Below, one piece after another: positions 51,451-59,952 of a stretch of DNA of 64,000 nucleotides; the first letter of the stretch is position 1; each line of letters begins with the position of its first letter. The notes under the pieces were generated by a model, which searched no databases, was not told the DNA's origin, and saw only the letters and a list, made by a program, of their open reading frames with translations. Source of the stretch: Actinomycetota bacterium (lineage in GTDB: Bacteria > Actinomycetota > Acidimicrobiia > Acidimicrobiales > Poriferisodalaceae); assembly GCA_014238065.1 (NCBI GenBank), contig JABABU010000024.1, positions 1 to 64,000 on the forward strand. Direction: 5' to 3'. Both the position numbers and the translations under genes were made by a program.

Positions 51451-52641
51451 ATGAGAACCACTGCGAACCTGGGACCTGATCTACTTCTGGCTGCGGAGAC
51501 CTTTCAGGACACGACGGTGGAACTCCGCCGAGCGCTGCACGCCGAACCTGAGATCGGTCTGCAGCTACCTGATACACAGGCGAAGGTCCTTGAGTCTCTG
51601 ACTGGCCTCGGGCTCGACATCACGCTCGGGGAATCGACGACCTCCGTCGTGGCCGATCTCGACACGGGCCGCGATGGTCCGACCGTTTTGCTGCGTGGGG
51701 ACATGGATGCACTCCCGCTGCAGGAGGACTATGTCAGCGAGTTCCAGTCGCAGCGCGATGGAGTGATGCATGCGTGCGGGCACGACACTCACGTAGCGAT
51801 GCTCGCCGGAGCTGCTCGGCTCCTGAGCGAGAACAGGGGTGAGCTGACCGGCAAGGTGCGGTTCATGTTCCAACCCGGGGAGGAGGGCTATCACGGCGCG
51901 AAGTTCATGATCGAGGAAGGCGTGCTCGATGGCGTCGATCGCGCCTTCGCAATACATGCGGTGACTACCATGCCGAACGGGCTCATCGCCACCAAGGCCG
52001 GGCCGCTTCTGGCCAGCGCTGACCGTTTTGAGATCACCGTTCATGGCGAGGGCGGTCATGCCTCGGCTCCTCACCAGTGCGTCGACCCGGTTCCAGCAGC
52101 AGCCGCGACGGTCGGAGCGTTGCACAACATCATGAGCCGCAGCATCGACCCGACGATGTCGGGGGTTCTGACAGTTGGCCGCATAGCGGCTGGGACCACG
52201 AACAACATCATCCCGCCCGACGCCTACCTCGAGGGGACCATCAGAACCTTCGACGAAGACGTGCGTTCCACGATTCACGCCCACGTCGATCGCGTGGCCA
52301 ACGGAACAGCAAGCGCTCACGGTTGCACCTGCAGTTGCACGATCGTTCCCGGGTATCCGGTGACCATCAACAACGCAGAACAGGCGGCACTCACCGGTGA
52401 TGTGGCGACCGCGATTCTCGGCTCTGAACGTTTCGTGTTCGACGATCAGCCGGCGTTCGCGGCCGAGGATTTCAGCTACGTGTTGAATGAGGTTCCTGGC
52501 GCCATGGCCATGATCGGTGTCTGCCCCGACGATTTGACTCCCGGCACGGCGGCACCGAACCATTCGAATCTGATGAGGGTCAACGAGACGGCTTTGTCCA
52601 ACGGCGTCGCCCTGTACGCCGGCATGGCCCTCGCCGGATGA
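51451..52641 (+). CDS. M20-family amidohydrolase (paralogue 1 of a tandem pair)
   Basis: A 396-aa metallo-amidohydrolase. ATG 51451 is used because it gives the same length and alignment as the second copy; ATG 51433 is possible. Di-metal motifs: HACGHDTHVAML, MFQPGEEGYHGAK, and AEDFSYVL near the end; the lid domain has EGGHASAPHQCVDPVPAAA and GTTNNIIP. It belongs to the hippurate/N-acyl-amino-acid hydrolase group (HipO/AmaA). It should cleave an amide or carbamoyl bond in the cytoplasm. Lying after urc1-urc4-upp it may act on an acyl or ureido intermediate, which is inference. Confidence 0.92.
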   Translation: MRTTANLGPDLLLAAETFQDTTVELRRALHAEPEIGLQLPDTQAKVLESLTGLGLDITLGESTTSVVADLDTGRDGPTVLLRGDMDALPLQEDYVSEFQSQRDGVMHACGHDTHVAMLAGAARLLSENRGELTGKVRFMFQPGEEGYHGAKFMIEEGVLDGVDRAFAIHAVTTMPNGLIATKAGPLLASADRFEITVHGEGGHASAPHQCVDPVPAAAATVGALHNIMSRSIDPTMSGVLTVGRIAAGTTNNIIPPDAYLEGTIRTFDEDVRSTIHAHVDRVANGTASAHGCTCSCTIVPGYPVTINNAEQAALTGDVATAILGSERFVFDDQPAFAAEDFSYVLNEVPGAMAMIGVCPDDLTPGTAAPNHSNLMRVNETALSNGVALYAGMALAG

Positions 52642-52770
52642 CCTAGAACGACGTCCTATAGCTGCAACCATGTCAGAGCCGTCGTTGTTGCGAACGGCCC
52701 AGACCGATGACATGTTGCTCCAATACAGGTTTGTCTTGTCGCGCCGCGCGGCGAGTGGCAGGCTCATGGG

Positions 52771-53961
52771 ATGATGACGAGCGACAACATCGGATCCGAT
52801 CTGCTGCAGGCAGCTGAGAGTCTTCACGACCAGACCATTGAGCTTCGTAGGGCCCTTCATGCTGAGCCCGAGATCGGTCTGGACCTGCCCGACACGCAGG
52901 CGAAGATTCTCGAATCGCTCACCGGGCTTGGCCTCGACATCACGCTCGGCGATGCGACGACTTCTGTCGTGGCCGATCTCGACACCGGTCGGGAAGGACC
53001 GACGGTATTGCTGCGTGGGGACATGGATGCGTTGCCGTTGCAGGAGGATTACATCACCGACTTCCAGTCGCGGCGCGACGGAGCGATGCACGCGTGCGGG
53101 CATGACACGCATGTGGCGATGTTGGCCAGTGCTGCTCGGCTCTTGACCGAGAACAAGAAGGAGTTGACCGGCAAGGTCAGGTTCATGTTCCAGCCGGGGG
53201 AGGAGGGTTATCACGGCGCGAAGTACATGATCGAAGAAGGCGTGCTCGACGGCGTCGATCGGGCCTTTGCTCTTCACGTGATCACTACCATGCCGAACGG
53301 GGTCATTCTCACCAAGGGCGGGTCGTTGATGGCCAGTGCCGACCGTTTCGAGATCACCGTTCATGGTGAGGGCGGCCACGCTTCCGCGCCGCATCAATGT
53401 GTGGACCCGATTCCAGCCGCTGCGGCAACGGTGACGGCGTTACACACCATGGTTGGGCGCGATGTCGACCCGGTGCGCTCAGGCCTCGTGACGGTTGCGC
53501 ACATCGAGGCCGGTACGACGAACAACATCATTCCGCCTTCGGCGTTCATGGAGGGCACCATCAGAACGCTCGATGAGAGAACAAGGGCCGCGATACATGA
53601 GGGCATCAAACGTGTCGCGAACGGCACGGCCATCGCGCACGGTTGTACCTGTTCGTGCGATGTCGTTTCTGGCTATCCGGTGACCGTCAACAGTGGCGAT
53701 GAGGCGGCCCGCACCGGTCACGTTGCGAGGGCGTTGCTCGGCGACGACAAGTTCGTCGAGATGCCTCGGGCGATTCTCGGGGCCGAGGACTTCAGCTACG
53801 TCCTCAACCAGGTGCCTGGCGCCATGGCGTTCCTTGGCGTCTGCCCCGAGGATCTCACTCCTGCCACGGCCGCTCCGAACCACTCGAACCTGATGCGGGT
53901 CAATGAGTCTGGACTTTCGAGTGGAGTGGGGATGTACGCCGCGATGGCGCTCGCCGGCTGA
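52771..53961 (+). CDS. M20-family amidohydrolase (paralogue 2 of a tandem pair)
   Basis: A 396-aa protein with the same motifs as the upstream copy: HACGHDTHVAML, FQPGEEGYHGAK, EGGHASAPHQCVDPIPAAA, GTTNNIIP, GAEDFSYVL. By eye about three quarters of residues match copy 1, closest in the first 200 residues and least in the lid (SRSIDPTMSG vs GRDVDPVRSG; FDDQPAFA vs EMPRAILG). These changes lie near the substrate pocket in this family, so different specificity is likely. 129 bases, with no gene, separate the copies. It converges on a CoA ligase 9 bases downstream. Confidence 0.92.
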   Translation: MMTSDNIGSDLLQAAESLHDQTIELRRALHAEPEIGLDLPDTQAKILESLTGLGLDITLGDATTSVVADLDTGREGPTVLLRGDMDALPLQEDYITDFQSRRDGAMHACGHDTHVAMLASAARLLTENKKELTGKVRFMFQPGEEGYHGAKYMIEEGVLDGVDRAFALHVITTMPNGVILTKGGSLMASADRFEITVHGEGGHASAPHQCVDPIPAAAATVTALHTMVGRDVDPVRSGLVTVAHIEAGTTNNIIPPSAFMEGTIRTLDERTRAAIHEGIKRVANGTAIAHGCTCSCDVVSGYPVTVNSGDEAARTGHVARALLGDDKFVEMPRAILGAEDFSYVLNQVPGAMAFLGVCPEDLTPATAAPNHSNLMRVNESGLSSGVGMYAAMALAG

Positions 53962-53970
53962 TCTGGCGCG

Positions 53971-55503
53971 CTATCGCACGCCATCGACGCGATGGCGCGC
54001 CAATTCGCGGAGGCCGGTGAGGTCGACCTTGCCCATCGCGTTGCGCTGCAGCGCGTCGACGAACAGCACCAAATCGGGAACTTTGTGCGCGGCAAGCAGC
54101 TCAGAACAGTGCCGCAGCAGATCAGCGTCGCCGGTGGCTCGAGTAACGGCGACGCAGGCGACCACCCGTTCGCCGAGTCGATCGTCTTCCAGACCGAACA
54201 CCACCGCCTCGGCGACACCTTCGTGGGTGATGAGGGCAGCCTCGACCTCGGCTGGCATCACGTTCGCGCCGCCGCGGATGATGACCTGAGACAGTCTGCC
54301 GGTGACGGTGACCCAGCCATCGTCGTCGATGGTTCCGACGTCGCCGGTGTGAAGGACATTGCCGTCGAGAGCCTCCGCCGTCAGGTCTGGCCGGCGCCAG
54401 TATCCGAGCATTGCGGTCCAACACCCGGCCAGAACACCTTCGGTTGCAGGTGACACGCAGATCTCACCGCCGGCTTCGCTGTCGATGGTCACGTCGACGT
54501 GAATCTGAGCGAAACCAACACCCTCAGATCGCACCGGCACGCCGGTCGGCTCCCGCACCACGCCTCCAGGTGCTTCGGAGAGGCCGTAGCTGGCCACGGC
54601 CCTCACGCCGAAGCGAGCGTGGAATCGGCGACGCAGAGCGGGGGGTGCGTTCGATCCACCGATGAGGACCGTGCGAAGTGTCGCCAACTGCTCGGAGGAG
54701 ACGTCGTCGCGTTCGACGAGATCGTGAACCATTGTTGGTACCACAAGGGTGTGCGTGACCTGCTCTTTGTCGACATCGTGGGCGAAGTCGCGAGAACGTG
54801 TCGAGGTGAGGACGTGGTAGCTCGCCGCTCTGGCGAAGGCGGTGACCGGGCCGAGAACCATGATGTTCAGAATGGAGAGAGACAGCGGGCTCCCATGTCG
54901 CTCGTCGTCCAAGCGCTGGTCGGTGGCGATGCTGGCCGCAGCCTGGCTCAGCAAATTGTGCTGAGAGTGGACAACACCTTTCGGCTCGCCCGTGCTGCCC
55001 GATGTGTACGCGATCGCGCCTGGTGCGTGGGGGTCGACTGGCAAACTGCTCTGCGGACGGCTGTCGGCCCACTCGAGAGCGAGGTCGACGATGGACACGA
55101 CTCCGGCTGTTGCTGTTCCGATGCAGAGCGTCGGGTCGAGGTCGGCCAGGACACGGTTCTGCTCGGTCGCCGGGCTAGACGGATTCACTCCTGCCCAGAT
55201 TGCGCCGAGCCGACATGTGGCGAGGAAACCGATGATCAATTCTGCGCTGTTCGGCAGGCACCACACGATGCGGTCGCCGACACCGACATCTCTGACCGCG
55301 AGGGAATGCGCTGCGGCGTTCACGACAGTGTCGAGCTGGCGGTATGTCCACGATCGTTCGCCATCGACGAGGGCAGCTTGGTCGGGTTGTGAAGCGATGC
55401 CGATCTCGAGGATCTGGGCCACCGACGACAACCCGAAAGGCCACGGCGGTGGTGGCTCGCGAAGGGCCAGGCCGGTGTCGGGGTCGAATTCCATCTCCGC
55501 CAT
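53971..55503 (-). CDS. AMP-dependent acyl-CoA synthetase/ligase
   Basis: A 510-aa ANL enzyme. P-loop AYTSGSTGEPKGVVHSQHNL, A5 VASYGLSEAPGGVV, A7 HTGDVGTIDDDGWVTVTGR, A8 IIRGGANVMPAEVEAAL, and catalytic Lys in LQRNAMGKVDLTGLRE. The IIRGG and NAMGKVD forms match medium/short-chain or cyclohexanecarboxylate-like CoA ligases. It activates a carboxylic acid for CoA-dependent breakdown. It diverges from the enolase-superfamily gene with 51 bases between, which must hold both promoters. Confidence 0.91.
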   Translation of the reverse strand: MAEMEFDPDTGLALREPPPPWPFGLSSVAQILEIGIASQPDQAALVDGERSWTYRQLDTVVNAAAHSLAVRDVGVGDRIVWCLPNSAELIIGFLATCRLGAIWAGVNPSSPATEQNRVLADLDPTLCIGTATAGVVSIVDLALEWADSRPQSSLPVDPHAPGAIAYTSGSTGEPKGVVHSQHNLLSQAAASIATDQRLDDERHGSPLSLSILNIMVLGPVTAFARAASYHVLTSTRSRDFAHDVDKEQVTHTLVVPTMVHDLVERDDVSSEQLATLRTVLIGGSNAPPALRRRFHARFGVRAVASYGLSEAPGGVVREPTGVPVRSEGVGFAQIHVDVTIDSEAGGEICVSPATEGVLAGCWTAMLGYWRRPDLTAEALDGNVLHTGDVGTIDDDGWVTVTGRLSQVIIRGGANVMPAEVEAALITHEGVAEAVVFGLEDDRLGERVVACVAVTRATGDADLLRHCSELLAAHKVPDLVLFVDALQRNAMGKVDLTGLRELARHRVDGVR

Positions 55504-55554
55504 TGTCGCTCAGTGTGGAAGCTGGGGATGCCGTCGGGGCCCTAGCATCCTGCG

Positions 55555-56787
55555 ATGCGACTAGACCGGATAGAGACGTTCGTCACCGTTCCTCCCACCG
55601 GCATCGGTGGTTCGTTCTGGGTCTTCGTCAGGATCTCCACCGACGACGGTATCCAAGGTGTCGGCGAGAGTTACGGAATCCCCGTCTCGGGTGATGTTGC
55701 CGCCCGAATGGTGGAGGACACTTTCGATCGTTTCATCGCAGGCGATGACCCGCACAATGTCGAGGCCATGTTCCGTCGGGTGTACTCCGCCGGATTCACC
55801 GGTCGGCCGGACATCTCGATGATGGGTGTGTTCAGCGGGATCGAGATGGCTGTGTGGGACATTCTCGGCAAGATCCACGACCAGCCGGTGTGCAACCTCA
55901 TCGGTGGACAGTTCCACGATCGGCTCCGTACCTACACGTACCTGTATCCCGACGTGCTCGCAGGAGGTTGGTCGGGACCAGGCGAGCCCGACGTCAACCA
56001 CGACGGTGACGCCGCAGCTGAAGCGGCACTGCGCTACGTCGAGATGGGGTTCACCGCTGTCAAACAAGATCCAGCTGGGCCATACAGCTTCCAGGGTGGA
56101 CGCGAGCTGTCGCTCACCGAGCTCGGCCGTTCGGAGTACAACGTACGCAGGGTGAGGGAGGCAGTTGGGGACAGAGCCGACATTCTGTTCGGTACCCACG
56201 GCCAGATGACGACGTCGTCAGCGATACGGCTGGCAAGGCGACTCGAGCAGTACGACCCGTTGTGGTTCGAGGAACCCTGCCCCCCTGATCAGATGGGGGC
56301 CATCGGTCGTGTTGTGTCTGCGACGACGATCCCGGTGGCAACCGGAGAACGTCTGACGACGAAGGTCGAGTTCCACGAAGCACTCAAAGCAGGCGTGTCG
56401 ATTCTGCAGCCTGACATCGGCCGCAGCGGCGGGATATGGGAAACGAAGAAGATCGCAGTGATCTCCGAGCTGTACAACGCGCAGATTGCGCCGCACATCT
56501 ACTGCGGACCTGTTGCCCACGCCGCGGCAGCCCAGGTTGCGTTCAGCGCGCCGAGTTTCCTGATTCTGGAGACGATCCAGACCGACTTCCATGATGCGGT
56601 GGTCAAGGAGCCGCTCGGTTGGGACGCGGGTTTCATGACAACGCCAGTCAAACCAGGGCTAGGCGTCGAACTGAACGATGAGGCGATCGCCGCGCATCCG
56701 TACACCACCGGCGGTCGCCTCCACCTCGAGATGACTCAAACAGTCCTCGACTCCGCCAACACCAAACTGGTCACCGAGGTCGATTAG
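55555..56787 (+). CDS. Mandelate racemase/muconate lactonizing (enolase superfamily) enzyme
   Basis: A 410-aa enolase-superfamily protein. N-terminal capping domain ends near GIEMAVWDILGKIHDQPVCNL. Barrel features: TAVKQD (candidate KxD base), LFGTHGQM at the strand-3 metal position where most members have an Asp, LWFEEPCPPDQ, TGERLTTKVEF, QPDIGRSGGI, and APHIYCGPVAHAA with the terminal-strand His. The His on strand 7 and IYCGP context resemble sugar-acid dehydratases (galactonate/mannonate type). A betaine-amino-acid epimerase is another option in this superfamily. Reaction uncertain; proton abstraction alpha to a carboxylate is the shared step. Confidence 0.88.
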   Translation: MRLDRIETFVTVPPTGIGGSFWVFVRISTDDGIQGVGESYGIPVSGDVAARMVEDTFDRFIAGDDPHNVEAMFRRVYSAGFTGRPDISMMGVFSGIEMAVWDILGKIHDQPVCNLIGGQFHDRLRTYTYLYPDVLAGGWSGPGEPDVNHDGDAAAEAALRYVEMGFTAVKQDPAGPYSFQGGRELSLTELGRSEYNVRRVREAVGDRADILFGTHGQMTTSSAIRLARRLEQYDPLWFEEPCPPDQMGAIGRVVSATTIPVATGERLTTKVEFHEALKAGVSILQPDIGRSGGIWETKKIAVISELYNAQIAPHIYCGPVAHAAAAQVAFSAPSFLILETIQTDFHDAVVKEPLGWDAGFMTTPVKPGLGVELNDEAIAAHPYTTGGRLHLEMTQTVLDSANTKLVTEVD

Positions 56788-57056
56788 CGCTGGAGGCTGG
56801 GCCTTGCGACGGGCGTTCATCTTGGCATGCGTCTTCGTGGAAGGATTCGAACCATCGGCCGAGTGACACGCTCATGTAGACGAGGTGTATTCCCCATGGC
56901 TCCAGCAGTGTGAGGTGAATGGCGCCTGCCGGCGTCATTGGCTGCGGGGATATGTCTGATCGCTCCCGAGGTCCCGGATCGTCAGCGCAACCGAACTCGA
57001 AGATATGCGCGAGTCGTGGAATCATGGACGCCTACATCGCTCGCATTGGAGATCTT

Positions 57057-58136
57057 GTGGTCATCGGAAATGTTCGCCCTGCCGTTGCATCTCTCGCTGC
57101 CTATCGACCGGGGAAAGGGGCAGAGCAGGCCGAGGCGGAGCACGGCATCATCGACGCCATCAAGCTCGCCTCGAACGAGAACCCTTATGACACGGTGCCC
57201 ACTGTTGCGGCTGCGATCGCAGCAGCAGCGAGTGGTGTGAATAGGTATGGCGACCATCGCGCCGTGGATCTCAGAGCTGCGATCGGCGCGTGGCTCGGGG
57301 TCGACCAGAACGCAGTCACTGTCGGGTGCGGCTCTGTCGGGTTGTTGCAACAGCTGTGCCTCAGCTATGTCGATCCCGGTGACGAAGTGGTGTACCCCTG
57401 GTTGTCCTTCGAGGCCTATCCGGTGAACGTGAAGATGATGGCCGGTGTGCCCGTCACGGTTCCGCTGATCGATCATCGCTTCGATCTTCAGGCTGTTGCC
57501 GACGCAGTGACCCCGAGGACCAAGATCGTCATGCTCGCAACCCCGAACAACCCGACGGGAACTGCGGTCCATGCCGCCGACATCAAACAGCTCCTCGAGG
57601 CGATCTCCGACGATGTCATCGTGCTCGTTGACGAGGCGTACCGAGAGTTCATGTCCGGCGACTTCGGCGATCCCGTGCACGATCTGGTTCCTCACCATCG
57701 AAATGTCATCGTGACCAGAACCTTTTCGAAGGCGTACGGCTTGGCAGGGCTCAGAAGTGGGTACGCCGTGGCTGACCCCGACATCGTCGGCGAACTCGAC
57801 AAGGTACTTCTCGCTTTCGCAGTGAACAGCCTCGCCCAAGCCGGAGCACTCGCTGCCATCGGGGCAATGGACGAGATCCAGCCAAAGATCGACATTCTGC
57901 TGATGGAACGTGACCGGGTGGTCGAGGCTGTCTCGGGGGCCGGATGGAAACTTCCCGACGCGCAGGCCAACTTCATCTACATTCCGGTTGGGGCCTCGGC
58001 CAGCGAGTTGTCGGCCGGTTTGGAGCGACGTGGCGTCGTTGTCCGACCATTCGCCGGTGAAGGAATTCGGGTCACGATCGGAACACCGGCCCAGAACGAC
58101 AGATTCTTGTCGAACTTCCTCGAGCTGACTGGCTGA
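57057..58136 (+). CDS. Histidinol-phosphate aminotransferase-like PLP enzyme
   Basis: A 359-aa class I/II aminotransferase. GTG 57057 behind GGAG is preferred because it starts right before the family N-terminus NVRPAVASLAAYRPGKG; ATG 57024 would add 11 residues. Motifs: KLASNENPY, VGCGSVGLLQQLC, ATPNNPTGTAV, VLVDEAYREF, and the PLP Lys in RTFSKAYGLAGLRSGYA. This is a HisC pattern, but no other his gene is near, and stand-alone copies often act on aromatic amino acids or in secondary pathways. The 236-269 bases before it hold no supported gene. It converges on the alkylsulfatase-like gene. Confidence 0.9.
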   Translation: MVIGNVRPAVASLAAYRPGKGAEQAEAEHGIIDAIKLASNENPYDTVPTVAAAIAAAASGVNRYGDHRAVDLRAAIGAWLGVDQNAVTVGCGSVGLLQQLCLSYVDPGDEVVYPWLSFEAYPVNVKMMAGVPVTVPLIDHRFDLQAVADAVTPRTKIVMLATPNNPTGTAVHAADIKQLLEAISDDVIVLVDEAYREFMSGDFGDPVHDLVPHHRNVIVTRTFSKAYGLAGLRSGYAVADPDIVGELDKVLLAFAVNSLAQAGALAAIGAMDEIQPKIDILLMERDRVVEAVSGAGWKLPDAQANFIYIPVGASASELSAGLERRGVVVRPFAGEGIRVTIGTPAQNDRFLSNFLELTG

Positions 58137-58160
58137 GCTCGAGCGGTAGGAAGGCGCAAC

Positions 58161-59888
58161 TCAGCGCAGCGAAGCGTGGTCGAAACAGCTGAAGACGGTG
58201 ATCGCGGCTGCGGCGTCGTTCGTTTCGACCTGCCCTGACCGAATCGCGTCAGCTAGCGAGAGCTTTCCCGTGAGTACCGTTGCCCAGATGGCAGGCGTTG
58301 TCGAGATCCGTACATCGGCGGCGATCCCATCGGTAATCGCGGCCACGTGATTCCTGACGTGGAGTCCGGTGCGGACGTTGCCGCCGAAGTCGAACGAGAT
58401 CTGGGTGTCCACGGTGGTCGCGGCATCGGGGTCGATGAGCAATCGCAATGCATGTGTGTATGTCACGGGGTCATTAGCAACGAGGTGCTGACGGAATCGG
58501 TGGATTCGAAAGCGAGCCATGTCGAGTGAACCCTCGAGCTCGAGCGCCCTGCAGAGACACCAGTTGCGAACATTCGACGATGTCGACCTCTGGCCGATCG
58601 AGCGCAGTATCGAGGCGACGCGCTGCCGATCTTCGTCGGTTCCGGCATCGGCGCGCCCGACTGTGTCGATGTCGCACCTGATGAGCCATGTCGCCAGCTC
58701 GAGTGCCCATCGGAGATCATCGTCGGCTACGGCGTCGTCAGCCTGGCGTCGAACCTCGTCCTTACCGCCGAATCCGTCGATCAAGCGGGTCGCTCTGAGC
58801 GGCGACGGTACCGGGAACAAGTTGGCCTCATCGCCGTCGAACCACCCGCGAAGCCCAGAGTGGATCTGACGGATGTGATGCTCGACCACCCCGTAGAACT
58901 GGCTCGTCCTCCAGTCGCCGCCGTACATCGCTGGCATCTGAATGGCGTCAGTCAGTTCGGGCAGCGACAGTCCTTTGTTGATACCGCGAACGGTCTGGTC
59001 CCACATGTATTGAATCGAGTCTCTGTAGCGCGTGACCGACTCGGCGATGGCGTCAGCCCCCGACATCGGCGGCCCATGTGCACCAACAAGGTGTTCTGGC
59101 TCGAGTCCTCGAATGTGGTCGATTCCGCTCAGAAGGATTCTGGGATCTCTGTATTCCTCGCCCCGGATGGCGAAGACGTTGAACAGCGTCGGCCACACGA
59201 TGTTGTTCACGCAAACACCGAGGTCAGGGAACCAGATGTTGATCGAGTCGTCGGCATCGCTCGGGGCCGGTGTCATCTCGACGGTGAGACCTGCGATGGT
59301 CGTCGTCGTCGGTGTGTCGAATGTGTCGGTCGGTTCGATGAAGCCCGGCGTGAACGGTGCGTGGTCTTGGTCCCTGAAGCTCAGACCGAGTCCGACGTTC
59401 ACGAGGGCATCGGCGCCTTCCTGTGGCAATGTGATTCCGAACTGGTGAACCAGACCTCTGTCAGCGGCAGCGGACAGATCTGCGCCGATGCGCTTGAGGT
59501 TGCCTGTGATGCCGGCATGACCCCAGATGGGCACATCACCGTTTCCCTCTCCGGCGATTGCCGCGGTGCCGTGCACGTAGTGAAAGTGGGTGTAGATCGC
59601 CGCCACTATCGGGTCGGAGCAAACGTTCCTGACTGCTGTGATGGCGGCTCGCATCTCCTCGACACATTCGCCGGAGTCGATGGCGATGAGTCCTTCAGGA
59701 CCCCGAACGAACGTCTGATTCGACAACCCGTTGCCGACGAAACACCAGACGTCCTCGCCGACCGTCCAGAGTTGCCGTTCGAGACGCTCGGTGTGAGCGA
59801 TCAGGTCAACGTGTCCTCGTGCTCCGTTCGCCGCTGTGCCAACAACGGAGTCGTCGTGGTGGAAGCTGTCAGGAATCTGTGAGTTCAC
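58161..59888 (-). CDS. Alkylsulfatase-like metallo-beta-lactamase-fold protein with altered metal site
   Basis: A 575-aa protein. The start is GTG 59888 (VNSQIPDSFHH) behind GAGGAGGGC; the ATG far upstream adds Cys/Ser-rich residues unlike the family. The MBL domain reads WCFVGNGLSNQTFVRGPEGL and AIYTHFHYVHGTAAI: the HxHxDH motif has Val for Asp. The second-site motif that reads AEN in SdsA1-type enzymes is VNN here. Then come the alkylsulfatase dimerisation region (YMWDQTVRGINKGLSLPEL, YGVVEHHIRQIHSGLRGWFD) and a C-terminal SCP2-like domain. True alkylsulfatases hydrolyse alkyl sulfates with two zinc ions; these changes suggest another metal, another reaction or loss of activity. No signal peptide. 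Confidence 0.85.
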   Translation of the reverse strand: MNSQIPDSFHHDDSVVGTAANGARGHVDLIAHTERLERQLWTVGEDVWCFVGNGLSNQTFVRGPEGLIAIDSGECVEEMRAAITAVRNVCSDPIVAAIYTHFHYVHGTAAIAGEGNGDVPIWGHAGITGNLKRIGADLSAAADRGLVHQFGITLPQEGADALVNVGLGLSFRDQDHAPFTPGFIEPTDTFDTPTTTTIAGLTVEMTPAPSDADDSINIWFPDLGVCVNNIVWPTLFNVFAIRGEEYRDPRILLSGIDHIRGLEPEHLVGAHGPPMSGADAIAESVTRYRDSIQYMWDQTVRGINKGLSLPELTDAIQMPAMYGGDWRTSQFYGVVEHHIRQIHSGLRGWFDGDEANLFPVPSPLRATRLIDGFGGKDEVRRQADDAVADDDLRWALELATWLIRCDIDTVGRADAGTDEDRQRVASILRSIGQRSTSSNVRNWCLCRALELEGSLDMARFRIHRFRQHLVANDPVTYTHALRLLIDPDAATTVDTQISFDFGGNVRTGLHVRNHVAAITDGIAADVRISTTPAIWATVLTGKLSLADAIRSGQVETNDAAAAITVFSCFDHASLR

Positions 59889-59952
59889 GTGCCCTCCTCG
59901 AACCGAGCATCGGGACATGATGACATCACACGCCGACTGACGCAGAGGAGAC

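Noticed and set aside
51565-53397. 610-aa - strand open frame across both M20 genes
   Set aside because: It is antisense to two clear enzymes; its apparent internal repeat only mirrors the duplication of the M20 genes.
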